Shown piece by piece: positions 49,059 through 61,558 of a DNA stretch of 64,000 nt (position 1 is its first letter; the number at the start of each line of letters is the position of its first letter). The DNA is taken from NCBI GenBank assembly GCA_000226015.1, contig JH152694.1, positions 256,478-320,477 of the forward strand. Direction: 5' to 3'. Under the pieces are notes generated by a model that ran no database searches, was not told the origin of the DNA, and saw nothing but the letters and a program-made list of their open reading frames with translations. Source of the stretch: Mnemiopsis leidyi. Taxonomy: Eukaryota; Ctenophora; Tentaculata; Lobata; Bolinopsidae. Position numbers and translations under genes: made by a program.

Positions 49059-50582
49059 AACTTGTGGGGCAGAGTTAATTGATTGTTGATTCTCTTAGTT
49101 GGCTGTGTTAAGAATGGAAACGCTTGCACCGTGTTAAGTTTACAGATTGATCGAGAGTTAAAGTTTTTTTTTAACCAAAAAGGGAAGTTGGTGTTTGTTA
49201 GTTGTTCGCGTTGTCTACATATAAACGAAAACTATAATTTTACCTTTACAATTTACATCCTACATAACTATCCTTAACAATCTTCTCATTTTACTATTTA
49301 ACTTTTTTTCTGCCGTTAGCTGACTGATATCTTTGGATTATGATTGCTCATCAAATTATTAATTTTGACATGGTTTTACATGTCGCAGGTAAATTTATAA
49401 ATTCTTTTATAACATATAGTTTATTTTCTTTTGATGAGGTTCATTATCATTTTCATTTCGTTTTAGATAGTGGTGCGTAACTTCTCCAAGTTGTATAATA
49501 CCAGATTCACAGAAATGCGGATTTTTCTTATCAATTTTCCGTCACCGAAAACATTTGAATCTTTTGACGTGAAAACTTATCGGTCACAGATGGTTTGTGA
49601 TAATGAATGAAATATCATATTTATTTTGAATCCGAAAATGTATATTTGTATCGAAGAAATGAGAATAACGATTTTGTTGTAACTTATAAAATGTACCAAG
49701 CGGAGCTTGAAGTTTCTGTTGTTTTACTCTATCACCAAAATTTTGCCATTGAGCCACATTCCTTTGTCGTCATGACTCATGATAAACTAGTACATTATAA
49801 AATGGTTGTTAACTTCCACCAAACACACGTAATAAATGTCAACTAAGATATACCATTGCATTGATGAATTATTCATTTACAGCGGCTGTAACATGACCAA
49901 TAAAAACTTTTACCGGTTTACTACCTACCATGAAACTTATCGAGTATTGAATATTTACCTTCTAATTCTGCAGTGGATACCTGTATAGGATAAGTCCACC
50001 ATTTCCTGTTTAATAATTAAATGTATTGTACACTCTGTAAATACACTCAAATATACAATATGTACAGTGTACAATATTCAATATGAACAATGTTCATTAT
50101 ACAATATGTACAGTGTACAATACACACTATACATAATGGATAATGTATTCAAAGTACAGATTAACGGGTAATCCTAGTTCTCTTGTTTTGCAGGACAATT
50201 ATTTATCAATGCGAGGAGATTCCTTGTTCCATGACATTTTGTCACCATCTTATTGCCATTGTGCATTGTATACACGCGATCTAACGTTAAGCAATGTGAC
50301 CTGCTGTATGATTCAACTCCATAGTTGGATAATCAGTTGATGATATTGAAGAGACAGATATAATGAGCTTAGAGAACCAACTCATTACCTCCTTATCATA
50401 TTAATTTGCTGCATGTGCTAGGAAACCATGAGTCATGCTATCCAACATCATACGATAACTATTGTGAACGTAAGGGAGAAACATTCTAGGTATTTATGTC
50501 TTTTAAAAGTTAAGAAATCAATCGATCTTAGTTCCTTTCATCTTTAAGCTACTTAAGAAAGGTAAGAGTTAAGGCACTATAG
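49059..50582. other. Intergenic, no gene seen
   Basis: AT-rich 3' flank of the IRAK fusion. It includes a stretch of 'gtacaatatt/acaatatgtac' palindromic simple sequence at about 50020-50130. The open frames at 49083-49277, 49607-49846 and 50143-50340 have no recognisable content. Confidence 0.4.
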
Positions 50583-50935
50583 AATTGTATAAGTTTGTGT
50601 CCTATAAAACAGAAATAAATATAACTTTACAACTTCAAGTAGGCAGGATGTCAAGTTCCAGGTAATATAAAATTGTGTAAGTTTGTGTCCTACAAAACAG
50701 AAAGAAATCTAACTTTACAACTTCAAGTAGGCAGGATGTCAAGTTCCAGGTAATATAAAATTGTGTAAGTTTGTGTCCTACAAAACAGAAATAAATCTAA
50801 CTTTACAACTTCAAGTAGGCAGGATGTCAAGTTCCAGGTAATATAAAATTGTGTAAGTTTGTGTCCTACAAAACAGAAAGAAATCTAACTTTACAACTTC
50901 AAGTAGGCAGGATGTCAAGTTCAAGGCTGCAGAGT
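50583..50935 (+). repeat. 88-bp tandem repeat duplicating the PMPCB start codon
   Basis: Four copies at an 88-bp pitch; their ATGs lie at 50648, 50736, 50824 and 50912. Copies 1-3 read atgtcaagttccaggtaa, a five-codon uORF (M-S-S-S-R-stop) that also contains an ag|gtaata splice-donor-like site. In copy 4 a single change, ttccag to ttcaag, together with a different sequence after it, removes both the stop and the donor and opens the PMPCB frame. Confidence 0.92.
50648..50841 (+). promoter_or_regulatory. Three tandem uORFs upstream of PMPCB
   Basis: uORFs at 50648-50665, 50736-50753 and 50824-50841 each encode M-S-S-S-R-stop in the same nucleotide context as the real start at 50912. If the mRNA includes these copies, scanning ribosomes would meet three decoy starts, and PMPCB would need leaky scanning or reinitiation. 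If transcription starts after 50841 they have no effect. The transcription start is not visible from sequence. Confidence 0.5.
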
Positions 50936-53900
50936 ATTCTAGCACGCCCACTACGGACCTTCGTGCAAACCAGATGTAGCAGCAGCCGCGCTGTCGCGCC
51001 CATCGTAACCTCTGACTCTTATCGCAAGGTAATTCCTACATATCTCAACTTATGTGATAAGCATATTGTAAACCCTTTGTAACATGGGGTCAAGGACAGG
51101 TACACTTTCATTGTGTCGTTCGCGGAGGCAATGAAACGAGCTAAGTTATTGTAGAAATATTTTCTTCACCTTCAGCTACTTAGACATTGTCACTCAAATT
51201 ATTTGTATATTATAGTAGTGTTGAAAGTATTAAAAAAGTATTCAAAGTATTTAAATTTCAAAGTATTTAAATTTTAAAGTAGAAAAAGCTGAAAAAGTAT
51301 GCAGTATGCTGTACCATGAGTGATATGGTCTGATGTATTGTGATGTAATTTATTCTATTGTATTGTACGGCACAGTATTGCATTATAGATTGTAAATTGT
51401 ATTGTATATTGTATTGTATCGCAGTATTGTATTGTATATTGTATTGTACTATACTGTATTTATACACTGACTCCCTCAGTCCCTGCTGAACATAAACCCT
51501 ACCGAAGTAACAACTTTAAGTAACGGACTGAACGTGTGTAGCGAGTATATAGACACTCCTACAGCCACAGTGGGACTCTGGATCAATGCTGGAACTCGCT
51601 GGGAAAATGAAGCTAACAATGGTGTCGCTCATTTCTTAGAACATCTTGTTTTTAAGGTGGGAGAAAGTTTGTATGTTTTTCAGATGTTGTTTTTTGTGTT
51701 TCATTTTTAAATATCAAACCCTAAGAGCCTTCAGATCAAATTTTAACTGTGTTTAATGTCAGTCAGTCTTCAATTTACATTTTACAAATTCATTTACATT
51801 TTACAAATTCATTTACATTTTACAAATTCATTAAATTGTATTACATTGCAGACTTAGGTTTACATTTTACAAATTCATTAAATTTTATTACATTGCAGAC
51901 TTAACCAAGACGACCTGTTCAGGGCACATCGAACAGATCACAACATGAGCTTGAGCTGGAAGTAGAAAACATGGGAGCTCACCTGAACGCGTACACATCG
52001 CGAGAACAGACGGTCTACTACGCCAAGTGTCTAGCTAAAGATGTAGACAGGTCCATGGACATTCTAGCTGATATCTTGCAGAATCCCAGACTTGAGGAAG
52101 GAGCAATAGACAGGGAGCGGCACGTCATATTGCGTGAGATGCAGGTATTGTTACGTTTCTGTTACTTACTGTTACGCTACAACTAGTGTAAGTTTTGTTA
52201 AAACAAGTTATAGGTAGAGTATTAGTTTTGTTATAAGGAGTACCAATGGTTATGTACTGTGTATATTTGTGATTTTTCAACATCTGTGGAAAACGATTGT
52301 ATGGTCTGTACTTTTATCAGAAATTAAATCTGGGTTTGTGCTCCGAAAAACATTTTTTCGCTATAATTAGTTGTTATAGAAAACATAGAAAAGTTAGCAG
52401 TGGCCCGAAGTCAATAAGCTCAACTATCCGTATCATTTACTTACTCATGTGTTATTTAGCTACAGGAGTCTTCGATGAAAAATCGGCTCACTTGTTTTCT
52501 GTTGCAGCAGCTCTATTTTATCATATTTCATCACTTAAGTTCTAAAGACTAGAATGTTCCAGTACCACAAGCTGAAAACATAACAGAGAAACCATTAAAC
52601 ATTTAAACACATATTTTTAATTTCACCTGGATTCTGGATACGATTGGATGTCACTTTTGTAGTTTCCCATTTCAATAAATCTCATTCTCGACAATCATCC
52701 CGTTTGTATACGTCAAATTTATCGATTATAAATCGAAACTCTTCCAAGAACGGGTATGTAACGGGAGCGTTCTAGAGTTCCTTCGGCTGATGGAAGGCGC
52801 TAACGCCAAACCAGCTTACCTTGAACTAAGGGCACGGTTTTTTTGCGCAAAACGTCGCTTTTTGCGCGCGCGTTGCTGCCTCTTACATTAGATCAAATAG
52901 AGTATTCTCGTCTTGTATGTCATATCATCAATATGTTTGTAATTGGTTGTTAATTGGACAAAAGTTTTTCCATAATATTGATCTAATTTCCTAACTGTTT
53001 ATATTCGGCAGGAAGTGGAAACTAATCTACAGGAAGTGATTTTCGATCACTTGCACGCTGTCGCCTACCAAGGAACCCCACTTAGTTTCAACATTCTTGG
53101 GCCCACTGAGAATATCAAATCTATTAATAGGTGAGAGTTGAAATTCGACTGGTTGGGCGGTTTTTGTGAAGCTAGTAGTTGTGGAATTCGGGGCGAATGC
53201 CCTCTGCCTGCCGAGTGGTTAAGAATCAATACCGGAAGTTACAATCTGTTTATGCAACATTGCTGAGCAATAACGGAAACATCTCTTGTACTCATGTAAA
53301 CGCTGACGTAATTTTGAACTCCCTTGAGTTACATATGCGATTATATTTTCCGGCTTCCACCTTGAGCTAGTGCGTGGACGGTACTGTAGAAATAATGGCT
53401 GTGTTAAGTATTATATCCGCCGTACGATTTGAGAGCTTACTTCATGACTTCCACCTGGATCAACACAAACACGGAAACTATGTTTTACTGCATGACGTTG
53501 ATATGTTCTGCCTTCTGGATAAAAAGGGCATTTAGCGGAAGACTTACAGCTCTCAGCGTTCAACACAGTCATAAGATCAAAATTGTTATTTCGGTCGTTA
53601 CCCAGATCAGATAAGAATTTTACTACTTTAAAATTGTTTAACACGTGTTTCATCCCAGGGCGGATCTGCTGGAGTACATAAACCTGCATTACCAGCCACA
53701 CCAGATCTACCTAGCTGCTGCTGGGGGTGTGGACCATGCTGAGCTGGTCAAGCTAGCGGAGAAACACTTTGGTGACATGCACACTTCCCATGTGTCCGAG
53801 GTGGAGTATCCTCCCGCCAGATACACCGGATCTGAAGTAAGCGAACTGTCGAAATAGTGAAGTTGTACGTTTTAATTTAATTATGTTAAGTTGTATTGCG

Positions 53901-55194
53901 GTTAGAGATGTTGATTTGAATAAGAATTTATGTTGAAGTTGCCCATTTTCTAATAAGGCAAGAGTATCACATCATGAATAACTATTCAACTAACAACCAT
54001 CTTGTCAGATGAATCACCGTGACGATGCAATGGGACTGTGTCACTTTGCTCTGGCCGTCGAGGGTTGTAGCTGGACAAACCCTGACTACTTCGCCCTGAT
54101 GATCGCCAACACGGTCAGTATTCACCTTGGCATATTGTAGGTCCTCAGAAACATCTGAAGGTATCTTGTATTATTTGAAGAGAATCGATCAATCGGCAGA
54201 AATATGCTTTAAAATAAATACAACATTGTGAAGTCCTGGTGCCGCTGTCCCCCAATATTATGTGTGGTACAGGAGCCTCGCACAGTAGATAAATTCCTGC
54301 AGTTGTCTAGGAGATGTTAAAGAACTCTTCTCTTTCAGCTCGTAGGAAGTTGGAACAGGGCTCAAGGAGGAGGCAAGCTCATTCCCAGCCCCTTCGCCAG
54401 GAAGGCTTTCGAACAGAAGTATCCACAGTCCTACATGTCCTTTAACACGTGTTACAAAGACACAGGACTTTGGGGTAAGCTGTTTACTTTCTAAACCCAC
54501 CATAATTTATACTTGCCTCTATTGGCTCTATCGAATATTGATATAGCTCTTACTACAAGCTTTACCAAAATTAACTTTATATTCCCGCACCAATTAAACC
54601 TGGCCCCCCTGCAGGAGTGTACGGAGTAAGTGAACCTGACGAAGATGCAGTCCGGAAGTTTGTCGGGGCAGTACAGTCCGAGTGGAGGAGAATTACCCGC
54701 GGAGCAAGTCCCGGGGAGGTACAGCGAGCCAAGAACCATCTCAAGACTCTGATGTTGGCACAGTGTGACGGTTCTACTGCTGTCTGCGAGGACATCGGCA
54801 GACAGATGTTGACGTACGGTAGGAGGATACCTCTAGCTGAGATAGACGCCAGGATTGAAGCAGTGACCCCCTCTGTGCTGAAGAAGGTTATGGAGGAATA
54901 TGTGTACGACAGGGATCCTGTTATCATAGGACTTGGTGAGTTACCTTTACTTGCTCATCTTATTTGTTTGAACTTCAGGTATGTAATCTGTATTTTGGGG
55001 ATTTTTTTCCATTTTTGAGTCATGATTGACTATCCGAGCTGACGGATGATCAGTAACACTTTTCTATTGATTGCCTGTAAAATTATTGACTATTGATTAT
55101 AGACTATTGATAATTGATAATTCGCTCAGGAGCTACCGAGGGACTACCAGACCAACTCTTAGTGAAATTCCAGCAGAGCAGCCCTCTGGACTAG
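50912..55194 (+). CDS. PMPCB: Mitochondrial processing peptidase, beta subunit
   Basis: Zinc endopeptidase subunit that removes presequences from imported proteins in the mitochondrial matrix, working with the alpha subunit. Exons: 50912-51028, 51480-51656, 51923-52144, 53012-53130, 53659-53836, 54009-54113, 54339-54474, 54615-54935 and 55130-55194. They join in phase to 479 residues (human 489). Residues 1-~35 are an Arg/Ser-rich presequence. The inverzincin motif is H90-F-L-E93-H94, with the distal Glu at about E170 (LREMQ). Other family blocks are [28 protein letters not shown] and [16 protein letters not shown]. The intact HxxEH separates it from alpha and core subunits. The start codon lies in the fourth copy of an 88-bp repeat. 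The gene is convergent with the LRRC74-like gene (795 bp apart). Confidence 0.97.
51029..51479. other. PMPCB intron 1 with low-complexity sequence
   Basis: Contains 'tattgtattgta' simple sequence at about 51350-51460 and 'ttcaaagtattt' repeats at about 51235-51285. Intron 2 (51657-51922) similarly holds four copies of 'acattttacaaattcatt' at about 51775-51890. No gene within. Confidence 0.6.
52145..53011. other. PMPCB intron 3, with a CG-rich patch
   Basis: No exon seen. About 52740-52880 is CG-richer (gcgcaaaacgtcgctttttg, gcgcgcgcgttgctgcc) than the rest of the intron, like the patches at 8240-8345 and 42950-43140. It could be a decayed mobile-element fragment. Confidence 0.35.
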
Positions 55195-55989
55195 TGGGAC
55201 AGAAATCTAGCAAGGTTTTAGAATAGCCGGTAGCGTCATTAACCATAGTTTCAGTTCCCACCTGAACTGTGAACTCTCTCTGTGATCCGTTTACTTTCGA
55301 TCTGTGATGTCATTTTGTATAAATTATTTGGAGTTTTCACGATACCATCAGATAATTGTCGATCTTCTTTTGTGGATGGGAAAATTAAGATTACAAGGTT
55401 AAATAATGCAATGTAAAACTAGTCCTTTGATAACAGTAAATCTAATAAATGAATGTCACAATATAAATCGCACAAATATCTCAATTTATGGGCTTCGATT
55501 ATTTCAAAAATGTGTTACTCAAACATGTCAAAAGTTCTCCTGACTCCTATATGACTGAAGTATCATACTGATACATAGTGTATCTCAGTCCTTTCAAAGT
55601 TAGCTAAATCCCTCTATGTTGCAGCTAGTCGAATACCTATCAAGTCTCTTCAGCGTACGGGCCCCTCTGATTTCTATCTAACTCGGATCTGTATTTTGTT
55701 GTAAAAGGTATCTGCTTTTAAGTTGTTCCTGCTTCTTGACCCGAGATCATATTATTCATGAAGATTCAGTGTGCAATGTCCTCCGTTTGGCAGAATTTCT
55801 CATTCTTTCAAGAACTGTTGGAATTTTCCCCATCAATATTTCCCTGAAAGAAATGAATTTTGGCATTTGTACAAACCGTAGCCCCGAGCAAATATATACC
55901 AAATGGCCAGATTGAAGTTATTAAATTACCTCTATCAAATATGGATGGTTAAATGTTATAATGTTGATCATACAGTATGAATTTATAAC
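55195..55989. other. Convergent intergenic region PMPCB/LRRC74-like
   Basis: 795 bp shared by the 3' ends of two tail-to-tail genes. A polyadenylation-like 'aataaa' lies at about 55445 on the plus strand. No exon seen. Confidence 0.45.
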
Positions 55990-58900
55990 TTATACGTAAG
56001 TCTGTAGAGCTTGTGATTCATTCACGTACTTGCAAGGTACCCTGTCTGTTAGATTTAGTTTGTCTACCAGTCTGTTCAGTTCGTTCTGCCGCAATCTTAA
56101 ACCTGCCTCTTGCAGACATTCCTTGAAATCTGTTATTGTCAGCTGCCCTGTTTTGTCCTGCAATTAGAATTTTCATTTCCTTCGAGAAACTTTCTCAGTT
56201 TGGTTAAAGAAGTAGCGTGAAGTATACCTACCGTTATGATGTATAAATTATGTTAGCTGAACGTTATTGATGGTTCATACATATTTATTGATAAGATTTC
56301 GTTGCTCGGGAGTTACTTACTTTATCTTTTGCGAGAATAAGCGGAGCTAGTTTACTGAGATTGGTAGTTATGAACTCATCTAGTCGTAGAGCAGAACTGA
56401 AAATTTGGTTCGTCAGTCAAATGTACCACACTACTGACTAAAGCTTTCTTCTCGATTACAAATGAAAGGTCTGCTAACACACCTTCTTTTCCTTACCCCT
56501 GGTACACCGAAGGTTGAAATTTTGAAGAATAAGCACCCTGTAATCTCATGTAACAACTACTTCAAAATCTTCTGAATTACCTCGTCATAGGTCTAGAACG
56601 CTGGTTACCCCCAGATTTACCGTAATGAATTACAACTCCCTGCTCCTTTTCGAACTCCTGTAGTCGCTCATACAGTCCTTTACTTAGGGGGATATCCTGC
56701 AAAGTTTACATTTGATACATTTAGTTATGACATAACTCTGGTACCATTTAGCTATCCAGTACCTCTTGGCAATGCTTTAATTAAAGAAGAATTAACAACT
56801 CAAGACGTTCGACCAAGTTCTCATAAGGAAAAGAAACTCATCCGTCCAGCGAGACAGCGATTTCCAACAATAAGAAAGAAGATTGTGTGCTACCTCCAGT
56901 CCAATGATGTAAAGAGAGCAAGTAGTCATGCCGTGAAATAGAATCTCAATGTCTGACTCCTTGAAGGGGTTGTTTCCCAGTTTGATTATTTTCAGGGTCG
57001 TGTTACCGTCCAGTGCTTTACCCAGCTCCTTACACTCCGCTCCTGGTATTCGCGTGTTTCTGGGGAGGGGTTTTATCAAAATTACAAAAAATCCCTCTTC
57101 TTTACACCATGTCTCTGTGTCTAGTTTTACATTTACAAGTACCAGTTTGTACTGGATCAAGTATTTGTTTAGCTGTATCATACATCCAACTATAGACGTA
57201 ACACCCAACTATACACCTAACTATAGACGTAACACCCAACTATAGACGTAACACCCAACTATACACCCAACTATAGACGTAACACCCAACTATACACCCA
57301 ACCAACTATAGACGTAACACCCAACTATACATCCAACTATAGACGTAACACCCAACTATACACCCAACTATTATAGATGTAACACCCAACTATAGATGTA
57401 ACAACCAACTATGAATTTTCTAGGTGTGGTACAATGCACACTGCTGTACAGCTATATGTAATAATAATTTTCTTAACCCTACCTTAGTCAGTCGATAGTC
57501 TGATACCATATGTTCCAACTAAGTTAACTAAACTAATGCCTTTCATTGCTTTATAATAATATTTGGTTAGACTACTAACTACACTGTACACCCCCAGACT
57601 CAAGGCTTTATTATAAAGGAGTACAATGTACATGTTGTATACATGTTGTATACAATGTACATGTTGTATATTATACATTGCACATTGTACAAGTTATATT
57701 TAAATGAATAAAACTTACATTAGATCCAAGTTTACAAGTTGTGTGTTGGTTTTGATAGATTTCACGAAAGCTGCTGCGCCCTGAATGTAAAGTATGAAAC
57801 AAATAAAACTCAAATAAAGGAGGGGACTGTCCTGTCAAGGAGGGAACTGTCCTGTAAAGGAGGGAACTGTCCTTTAAAATTGGTATTATATCTTTGAAAG
57901 GAGGGAACTGTCCAAGCTTCAGATTCTGAAAGTCAATATTTCTCACCAAAGCGTCAAGTCCGTTAAAAGACACATTAAGACTGATAAGACCGGAGTTTGA
58001 GCCGACCATCTTCCCCAGGGCCTCGCTTCCTCTAGATCTTATCTTGTTCCAACTGATATCAAGCTCGGACAATGAATCGTTGCTCAGTAACGCTGCTGCT
58101 ATTGCTTTAGCTCCGTTGCAACTGAAGAGTTAGATCTTTAATTGCTCAATGTTTTGTCACCGTATATATAAATATATTTATTTGACTAGTGATTCAGTTA
58201 CCATAGTTTTTAGAGACTTAGTTACTTTAGTTACTCTATCCCTACACTTACCTGAACTGGTTCTGTTTCACTATCAAACAATTCAGCGTATAATTAACTT
58301 TGAGCATCTCTCCCAAAACGACTGCAGTCGGGTCCTTCAGTCCGTTTCCGGACAGGTTTAGGTGCTTGACGTAGCTGTGTTCGGAGAGGACGTCACACAG
58401 GTTAGCTACCCCTCGTAACCCTATCTTGTTGTCCTCCAAACCTGGTGTTACATTATAAAGTGTTACGTCAGTGTTAGTTTTACGTCAGTGTTACATTAGT
58501 GTTACATTAGTGTTACATTAGTGTTACATCAGTTTTACATTAATGTTACGTCGGTTTTAATGTAAGTGTCGCTTGTAAAGTTGTGTTGTGATATAATCAT
58601 AATATCGATAGAACCTATGATTAATAATTATGTGTGGAAGACATAGCCGATCTTGCGGAGTTGGGTCGTATAATACTTACTCAGTTCGGTAATAAAGTAA
58701 TTCTCAGTCAGCATGTGAGCTATAGAAACCATCCCATCACAACCAATGTCGTTGTCACTTAAATCCAAACATTCCACGTGCGTGTTACTCTGGTTGTAGG
58801 TCAGTGTTACTGTTTAAATGACTTACTGCAAGTTGGAAATTGTTATGGGAATTTTGTAAGACAGTATGACCATCAGTTCAGATAACAAATCATGATGACT

Positions 58901-60422
58901 ATATATGTTTAAATAACAAATGATGTTTCATCGTTCTATGAATCAGAACTCAGAGTTTAACTAAAACTAAGAGGAATCTATTACCGTTAGAGCTTGTGTT
59001 ATTGCGACAGTTTTCTTGCAGCCAAGTGATTGGTATCTTAAAGATAAGCTCGGGTTCTTGGTCTGTCTCATGAAGTGGGACACAGGTCGCATGTTCATAT
59101 CTTCACATATCTGCAGGGGTATCTGTCAGTTGCCAATCTTTTACGTATCATGGGCATCAATACAACGAACATATCATTGTCATTGTATTGTAATGTATTT
59201 CATTGTACTGTATTAATATATTGTACTACACGTTTTGAATTGTATGGTATTGTACAGTTGTTACTTTGAGGTAGTTCTCAATCCCTGAAGAGTCGTACTC
59301 AGGTTTTGTGGGGGACTCTAGATCCTCCAAGTCAGTGTCATACTCCGATCCTGTCTCTGAGGGAATTCTCTGCAGGAAAAGGTGAAGTGTTTATTTTAGT
59401 CATTTTAGGGAAATCAGTTTAGTAGATGAGTAGAGTAAATTCAATTCAGTTAAGTTCAGTTCAGTTTCATAAAGGCCCGTAAAAAAGTTCTGTAAAACTT
59501 TCCTACCCTATGTCTGTGAGCCGGGAAGGCAGTTTCATCTCCCTCCTGATCTAAATCCTCGTACAACACGCTCAAGTTCCTCGGTAGTTGCACTTCCGGG
59601 TGGTTGCTGACAAAGTTCCCGTTGTCATGGCTACCAGCTGAACTGTCTATGGTTGTCGCGGTGTCGGAAAATGTCTGATTTTCTTCCTCTACTCCATCGT
59701 CCTTCAGTTCGGTTAGAAAACTCTGCAAGTTTAATAGTGAAAGACGGGATACTTCTACATAAATCATTGATATGATTAAGGTTTTTTGGCGATGTGACGG
59801 TCGAAATCGCCATTTACAAAGAAGTCAAAGTATTGACTTATTAAGTCAAGTATTGACGAACACGACAAACAGTCATTACCATTGTGACCACCAACAGGTT
59901 CACAAGCACTTTCAACACGCTCTAAGAACGAGAAACAGTCTCGTGTCAACAAGTACAAGAGAAAAATCGGCACCACATAATGTAGAAATCAGCACTGATT
60001 TTACTTTCATGGTTATTACAAGTTATTAGACGTGTTTTTGTTTTTTGATATGCACACGGTTGGCTGAAGTCATGGGTGGTTTTAAAATGAACTTAATTGA
60101 GCTGTTCATGTTAACTTCAGTGTAATTATAGAATCTATAGCAGTCTAAGTGATATCTGCAGTTGCACCTGCAGTTATATCACATCACAGAATTGGTATCC
60201 CTTCTGTCTATAACAAAGCAATTGATAGTGCCGCCTTATCTAGTCGGAAGTGGGATGGTAGAACCTGTTATGATCCTGTAGCAACCACAATTTAAATTCA
60301 AACTACCGTTTTAAAACGTGCCTTTGTAGCCTTTAAGGACAATAAAATGAAGACAAATCTCTAGCGAGGTTTCAGGTGTTTAAGGAATATTTAAAACTTA
60401 CGTCCTGCTGAACGTCTGGCAT
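55990..60422 (-). CDS. LRRC74A-like protein: ribonuclease-inhibitor-type LRRs plus C-terminal EF-hand-like region
   Basis: Twelve exons on the minus strand join to 477 residues (human LRRC74A ~488): 60422-60402, 59722-59507, 59369-59265, 59014-58985, 58789-58681, 58441-58252, 58121-57947, 57780-57719, 57059-56894, 56696-56581, 56396-56321 and 56157-55990. The acidic N-terminal ~100 residues (DLEDLESPTKPEYDSSG) are followed by tandem LRRs: VECLDLSDNDIG, ELSLEDNKIGLRG, HLNLSGNGLKD, ELDISWNKIRSRG, SLNVSFNGLDAL and KLGNNPFKE. The C-terminus has DKDKTGQLTITDF, an EF-hand-like loop, and ends QTYV. No NACHT or signal peptide is present, so it is not an NLR. Function is poorly known; human LRRC74A is mainly reported in testis. 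Several introns carry minisatellites. The 30-bp exon at 58985-59014 is the least certain. Confidence 0.87.
57170..57415. repeat. ~19-bp minisatellite in an intron of the LRRC74-like gene
   Basis: More than ten copies of 'aactatagacgtaacaccc' and 'aactatacaccc' variants lie between the exons at 56894-57059 and 57719-57780. Confidence 0.85.
57810..57925. repeat. ~20-bp direct repeat in an intron of the LRRC74-like gene
   Basis: Four copies of a 'ggagggaactgtcctgtaaa' type unit, the last one slightly separated, lie between two LRR exons. Confidence 0.75.
58455..58570. repeat. ~12-bp repeat in an intron of the LRRC74-like gene
   Basis: About eight copies of 'gtgttacattag' and close variants (gttacgtcagt) in tandem just upstream, in gene orientation, of the exon at 58252-58441. 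Confidence 0.8.
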
Positions 60423-61285
60423 TCTTCACATGTCAATCAACTGCAGCAAGATCCAAAGTGTAACAATCCAATCAATCACCGGAATCAAAATGTAGGATGT
60501 TCACGTAGGCTTAAACGACGAGAAGAAACTTTTTCTTGACAGTACTAGTAGCCTCAATAACAAGAGTACATCTAAGTCACTCCTTGAGAATATGAGAAAT
60601 GGGTCCAGTAATTCAATATCCTATTTCAAATGATAGGTGTTGCCATGGTAGCAAACGCTGTGTGGATGAATTGAGACCATGCAATAGTTTGATATTCTCA
60701 ATGTCGTAATGTGATAGATATCGTAATGTTATGTTATATGTCCAGATTAATTAACCGTACTTCACTTGAATCAATTTAATCAATTATACTCATAAGCCCG
60801 TTTTTCTGTAACTATAGTGAGACAGAAAGATTACGTAGATTGCACTTAATCTTTATCAGCCAATTGTTATGCCTAGTGTGAAATTTCAAATAAAGCCTAG
60901 CGAACAGTGGTACGGCGATCACAATCTTAGCCACCAATGCGATGACATTTTGTTCGTGTTAACAGGCATAACCAAAACTCGGCGATTGTAGTAAATTAAC
61001 AGATGCTTCAGTAGCTGTTGAGCTTTGGCTAAAAAATAGAATGACTCAATACTGACAAATCATTCTAAACATTTTATGCGCATCACCGAAAAAAGTAAAA
61101 ATAATTTATACTGCACGTTGCACAGTCCGTCCGGCACAAGCTGCAAAAACAGATCAACTCACTATCTCAGTGCAAAACACTGCGGGAGTCTGAGAAACAA
61201 CCGGGGAAATTAAAATTTAGGGGTACGAGATAAACCCCCGAGATGTGGGGGTTTAAGGGGGGCTGTACCGAGGAGAAATTCATTT
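60423..61285. other. 5' flank of the LRRC74-like gene
   Basis: 863 bp with no exon recognised. It contains an X-box-like site (GTTGCCATGGTAGC, 60639-60652) about 217 bp upstream of the LRRC74-like start. It also contains a perfect 9-bp hairpin taaaccccc/gggggttta at 61231-61255. Confidence 0.45.
60639..60652 (-). promoter_or_regulatory. Candidate RFX X-box upstream of the LRRC74-like gene
   Basis: On the gene strand this reads GCTACCATGGCAAC. It matches the X-box consensus GTHNYYATRRNAAC at 13 of 14 positions, the second base being C rather than T. It lies about 217 bp before the start codon, a usual distance for RFX sites in ciliary or sperm-flagellum genes. A single site with one mismatch is weak evidence. 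Confidence 0.4.
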
Positions 61286-61558
61286 TTGTTTAACATTGGA
61301 GCTGTTAATAAAGTGAGTGAGGTACATTTCGTTCATGGAGTCCACGACTTGCCAACAGCGCTCCATTCGAGTACTGAGTTGCTGTTAGAAGGAGTGTACC
61401 CCACAACCGTCAACCGGCTGCTTATCCGGAAACTTCAGCAAGAATTTCCCGATGGATATCTTAAAAGCCTCCAATCTGGATTGGCTGTTGACATGCATGA
61501 GCAGAATGGGGGCCCAGAATGTTCCATAGTCGAGCTCCTGTCACACCATAAGAATTAA
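61286..61558 (+). other. Unrecognised open frame, possible exon or gene fragment
   Basis: A 90-codon open frame whose last ~80 residues (from VSEVHFVHGVHDLPTALHS to ELLSHHKN) have balanced, protein-like composition, unlike the low-complexity frames around it. There is no good start codon; the frame opens at TTG. It may begin at an acceptor-like 'aataaag|tgag'. An AATAAA lies ~65 bp downstream of the stop. I do not recognise a family. It could be the last exon of an unseen gene, a retroposed fragment, or chance. Confidence 0.25.

Noticed and set aside
55990-60422. NLR-type immune receptor
   Set aside because: The LRRs are of ribonuclease-inhibitor type, as in NLRs, but there is no NACHT domain or upstream exon for one; length, acidic N-terminus and EF-hand-like tail fit LRRC74A.
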